Under the pieces are notes generated by a model, which saw nothing but the letters and a program-made list of their open reading frames with translations, searched no databases and was not told the origin of the DNA. DNA of 64,000 nt from Pseudomonas aegrilactucae. Lineage in GTDB: Bacteria > Pseudomonadota > Gammaproteobacteria > Pseudomonadales > Pseudomonadaceae. The translations under genes and the position numbers were made by a program. Each line of letters opens with the position of its first letter. Position 1 is the stretch's first letter. Below, in pieces: positions 62,100 to 64,000 of this stretch. The stretch is from assembly GCF_019168305.1 (NCBI RefSeq), contig NZ_JAHTBI010000056.1, forward strand, positions 62,001-126,000, given 5' to 3'.

Positions 62100-62124
62100 G
62101 AGCCGCAGATTGTGGCTCTTTTTG
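62100..62124 (+). terminator. Intrinsic terminator after the mrcB-lpoP-yqcC unit
   Basis: GAGCCGCA (62100-62107) pairs with TGTGGCTC (62111-62118), loop GAT, one G-T pair, then TTTTTG. Confidence 0.8.
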
Positions 62125-62209
62125 TTTCTGAAGTTTGTTTTTCTGCTGCTGTCTTCGATATTAGTGGTGAATGCAGATAGTCATTTCAAAAAATTGGCAA
62201 TAATTTTTC

Positions 62210-62238
62210 TTGACTTGTAGGCGCAGAATCACAAGAAT
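62210..62238 (+). promoter_or_regulatory. Candidate sigma-70 promoter of ilvI
   Basis: TTGACT (62210-62215), 17 bases, then AAGAAT (62233-62238), in an AT-rich stretch just after the previous terminator. It implies a leader of roughly 255 bases before ilvI. Weak -10. Confidence 0.4.
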
Positions 62239-62244
62239 CCAGTT

Positions 62245-62500
62245 TCCGCTTTAGAGGGACTGCCAGAAGCAGACCCGCTAAGCAGATCATGAGGCGCACA
62301 CCCGCGCCGACCTGTTACACCCCGCAACGCGTTACCTCGCGCTGGGTGGGAAAACCCCGCAACACTTTGGGGCGCTCCCAATACTTGCTCAGTCAGTGCT
62401 GACGTAGTCGGCGATTTCGTCGCTCATGCTCTGCTTGGCAGTAAACCTATTAAGACCCGTCCTGCCTGGACGGTATTCTGGCGTTTTAGAGGTGAACAAC
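62245..62500 (+). promoter_or_regulatory. Long leader of ilvI
   Basis: The 422-base gap 62079-62500 holds a terminator, a candidate promoter and this leader. Within it are CCCC-N10-GGGG (about 62355-62375) and CCGTCC-TGCCT-GGACGG (62457-62473), neither followed by a T-run. From ATG 62426 a stretch of 25 codons, in frame with ilvI and without a stop, is rich in Leu and Val codons. Whether this is leader-peptide attenuation or an N-terminal extension cannot be told. Confidence 0.4.
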
Positions 62501-64000
62501 GTGGAGCTTTTATCTGGCGCTGAAATGGTCGTCCGCTTTTTGCGTGACGAAGGCGTTAAGCACATCTACGGGTACCCAGGTGGTGCTCTTCTGCATGTAT
62601 ACGATGCCCTGTTCAAAGAACCGCAAGTAAGTCATATCCTGGTTCGTCACGAGCAGGCGGCAACCCACATGGCCGACGGTTATGCCCGTGCCACCGGTAA
62701 AGCCGGTGTGGTACTGGTCACCTCCGGTCCTGGTGCCACCAACGCCATTACCGGTATTGCCACGGCGTACATGGACTCCATCCCGATGGTCATCCTCTCC
62801 GGTCAGGTGCCCAGCACCATGGTCGGTACCGATGCCTTCCAGGAAACCGACATGATCGGTATTTCGCGGCCGATCGTGAAGCACAGCTTCATGATCAAGC
62901 ACGCCTCGGAAATTCCGGAAGTGCTGAAGAAGGCCTTCTACCTGGCTGAGTCCGGTCGCCCGGGGCCGGTGGTTGTCGACATTCCGAAGGACATGACCAA
63001 CCCGGCCGAGAAGTTCGAATACGTCTACCCGAAAAAGGTCAAGCTGCGCTCCTACAGCCCGGCCGTTCGCGGGCACTCGGGGCAGATCCGCAAGGCAGCC
63101 GAAATGCTCCTGGCGGCCAAGCGCCCGATCGTCTATGCCGGTGGTGGCGTTATCCTGGGCGGCGGCGCGGCGGCATTGACCGAAGTGGCTCAACTGCTCA
63201 ACCTGCCCGTCACCAATACCCTGATGGGCCTGGGTGGCTACCCGGGTACAGACCGTCAGTTCCTGGGCATGCTCGGCATGCACGGCAGCTACACGGCCAA
63301 CCTCGCGATGCACCATGCCGACGTGATCCTGGCTGTCGGTGCGCGCTTCGACGACCGTGTGGTCAACGGCCCGGCCAAGTTCTGCCCGAACGCCAAGGTC
63401 ATCCACATCGATATCGACCCCGCGTCGATCTCCAAGACCATCAAGGCCGACGTGCCTATCGTCGGTCCGGTCGAGAGCGTGTTGAGCGAAATGCTCGCCA
63501 CCCTGCGTGAAATCGGCGAAAAGCCGGAGCAGGCAGCGATGGACGCCTGGTGGAAGCAGATCGCCGAATGGCGTGGCGACGGCATCATGTTCCCTTACAA
63601 CAAGGGCGATGGCAGCGTCATCAAGCCACAGACCGTGATCGAGACCCTGAGCGAAGTCACCAAGGGGGACGCTTTCGTTACCTCCGACGTGGGTCAGCAC
63701 CAGATGTTCGCGGCGCAGTACTACCGCTTCAACAAGCCGAACCGTTGGATCAACTCCGGCGGCCTGGGCACCATGGGCTTCGGTTTCCCGGCGGCCATGG
63801 GCGTCAAGCTGAACTTCCCGGACCAGGACGTTGCCTGCGTCACCGGCGAGGGCAGCATCCAGATGAATATTCAGGAACTGTCGACCTGCCTGCAGTACGA
63901 CCTGCCGGTCAAGATCGTCAACCTGAACAACGGCGTGTTGGGCATGGTTCGCCAGTGGCAGGACATGGCCTACAACAGCCGTCACTCGCACTCCTATATG
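62501..64000 (+). CDS. ilvI: Acetolactate synthase large subunit, 3' end outside window
   Basis: ThDP-dependent enzyme of valine, leucine and isoleucine synthesis. The frame is open from GTG at 62501 to the window edge (500 codons). It has the GYPGGALLHVYDALF segment, catalytic E51 in RHEQAATHMADGYARATG, SGPGATNAITGIATAYMDSIP (in part), the FAD-binding middle domain with VGARFDDRV, and the ThDP/Mg site with GEGSIQMN followed by NNGVLGMVRQWQ. The start has AGAGGTG eight bases upstream. ilvH and ilvC would be expected next. Confidence 0.96.
   Translation, partial: MELLSGAEMVVRFLRDEGVKHIYGYPGGALLHVYDALFKEPQVSHILVRHEQAATHMADGYARATGKAGVVLVTSGPGATNAITGIATAYMDSIPMVILSGQVPSTMVGTDAFQETDMIGISRPIVKHSFMIKHASEIPEVLKKAFYLAESGRPGPVVVDIPKDMTNPAEKFEYVYPKKVKLRSYSPAVRGHSGQIRKAAEMLLAAKRPIVYAGGGVILGGGAAALTEVAQLLNLPVTNTLMGLGGYPGTDRQFLGMLGMHGSYTANLAMHHADVILAVGARFDDRVVNGPAKFCPNAKVIHIDIDPASISKTIKADVPIVGPVESVLSEMLATLREIGEKPEQAAMDAWWKQIAEWRGDGIMFPYNKGDGSVIKPQTVIETLSEVTKGDAFVTSDVGQHQMFAAQYYRFNKPNRWINSGGLGTMGFGFPAAMGVKLNFPDQDVACVTGEGSIQMNIQELSTCLQYDLPVKIVNLNNGVLGMVRQWQDMAYNSRHSHSYM

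Overview
The window is a stretch of core chromosome from a fluorescent pseudomonad, most likely of the Pseudomonas putida group. This rests on high GC content, near-identity by recognition of many proteins to Pseudomonas orthologues, the typical Pseudomonas gene order (dnaK-dnaJ-dapB-carAB-greA; secG-tRNA-rimP-nusA-infB-rbfA-truB-rpsO-pnp; pgi-panCB-folK-pcnB-cbrBA-gluQ-dksA), and two Pseudomonas-specific small RNAs. No species can be fixed from the sequence alone.

Layout. 1-8100 (+): the end of dnaK, dnaJ, dapB, carA, carB, greA and an overlapping small membrane protein. 8.5-14.7 kb: yhbY (-) divergent from rlmE, then ftsH, folP, glmM, tpiA. 14.7-24.3 kb (+): secG, tRNA-Leu(GAG), initiator tRNA-Met, then the rimP-nusA-infB-rbfA-truB-rpsO-pnp translation and RNA-decay cluster with regulatory hairpins. 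24.35-29.4 kb (-): a single accessory gene of about 1,686 codons, a putative large toxin with internal repeats and a C-terminal aspzincin-like zinc-protease motif. 29.4-30.2 kb: a BON-domain protein behind a candidate sigma-54 promoter. 30.2-42.8 kb (-): a DUF748 protein, a SAM methyltransferase, a DUF2236/MpaB-like protein, acetyl-CoA synthetase, pgi, panC, panB, folK, pcnB. 42.9-48.1 kb (-): the CrcZ sRNA with its sigma-54 promoter and upstream activator sites, cbrB, cbrA and a small membrane protein. 48.3-49.7 kb (-): gluQ and dksA. 49.9-55.9 kb: an aminotransferase and sfsA, a small Rieske protein (-), then the haem-uptake set hmuTUV plus a ChaN-type lipoprotein. 55.9-58.5 kb (-): the iron-responsive sRNA PrrF with a Fur box, a TfoX-C protein, a pentapeptide-repeat protein and an APH/ATPase fusion. 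58.7-64 kb (+): mrcB (PBP1b), its likely activator lpoP, a YqcC-like gene and the start of ilvI, which runs off the window.

How it fits together. Most genes are housekeeping: chaperones, pyrimidine/arginine precursor supply, translation initiation, folate, pantothenate, cell wall. Two regulatory circuits are wholly visible. CbrA/CbrB with CrcZ forms the carbon-catabolite-repression switch, where CbrB and sigma-54 make the decoy RNA CrcZ that titrates Hfq/Crc. A Fur-controlled iron block pairs haem import (hmuTUV, ChaN) with PrrF.

The least ordinary items are the large toxin-like protein inserted beside pnp, the sigma-54 promoter with tandem dyads in front of the BON gene, the terminator-like leader of carA, and the Leu/Val-rich in-frame stretch before ilvI. 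I saw no CRISPR array, prophage, insertion sequence or rRNA operon.
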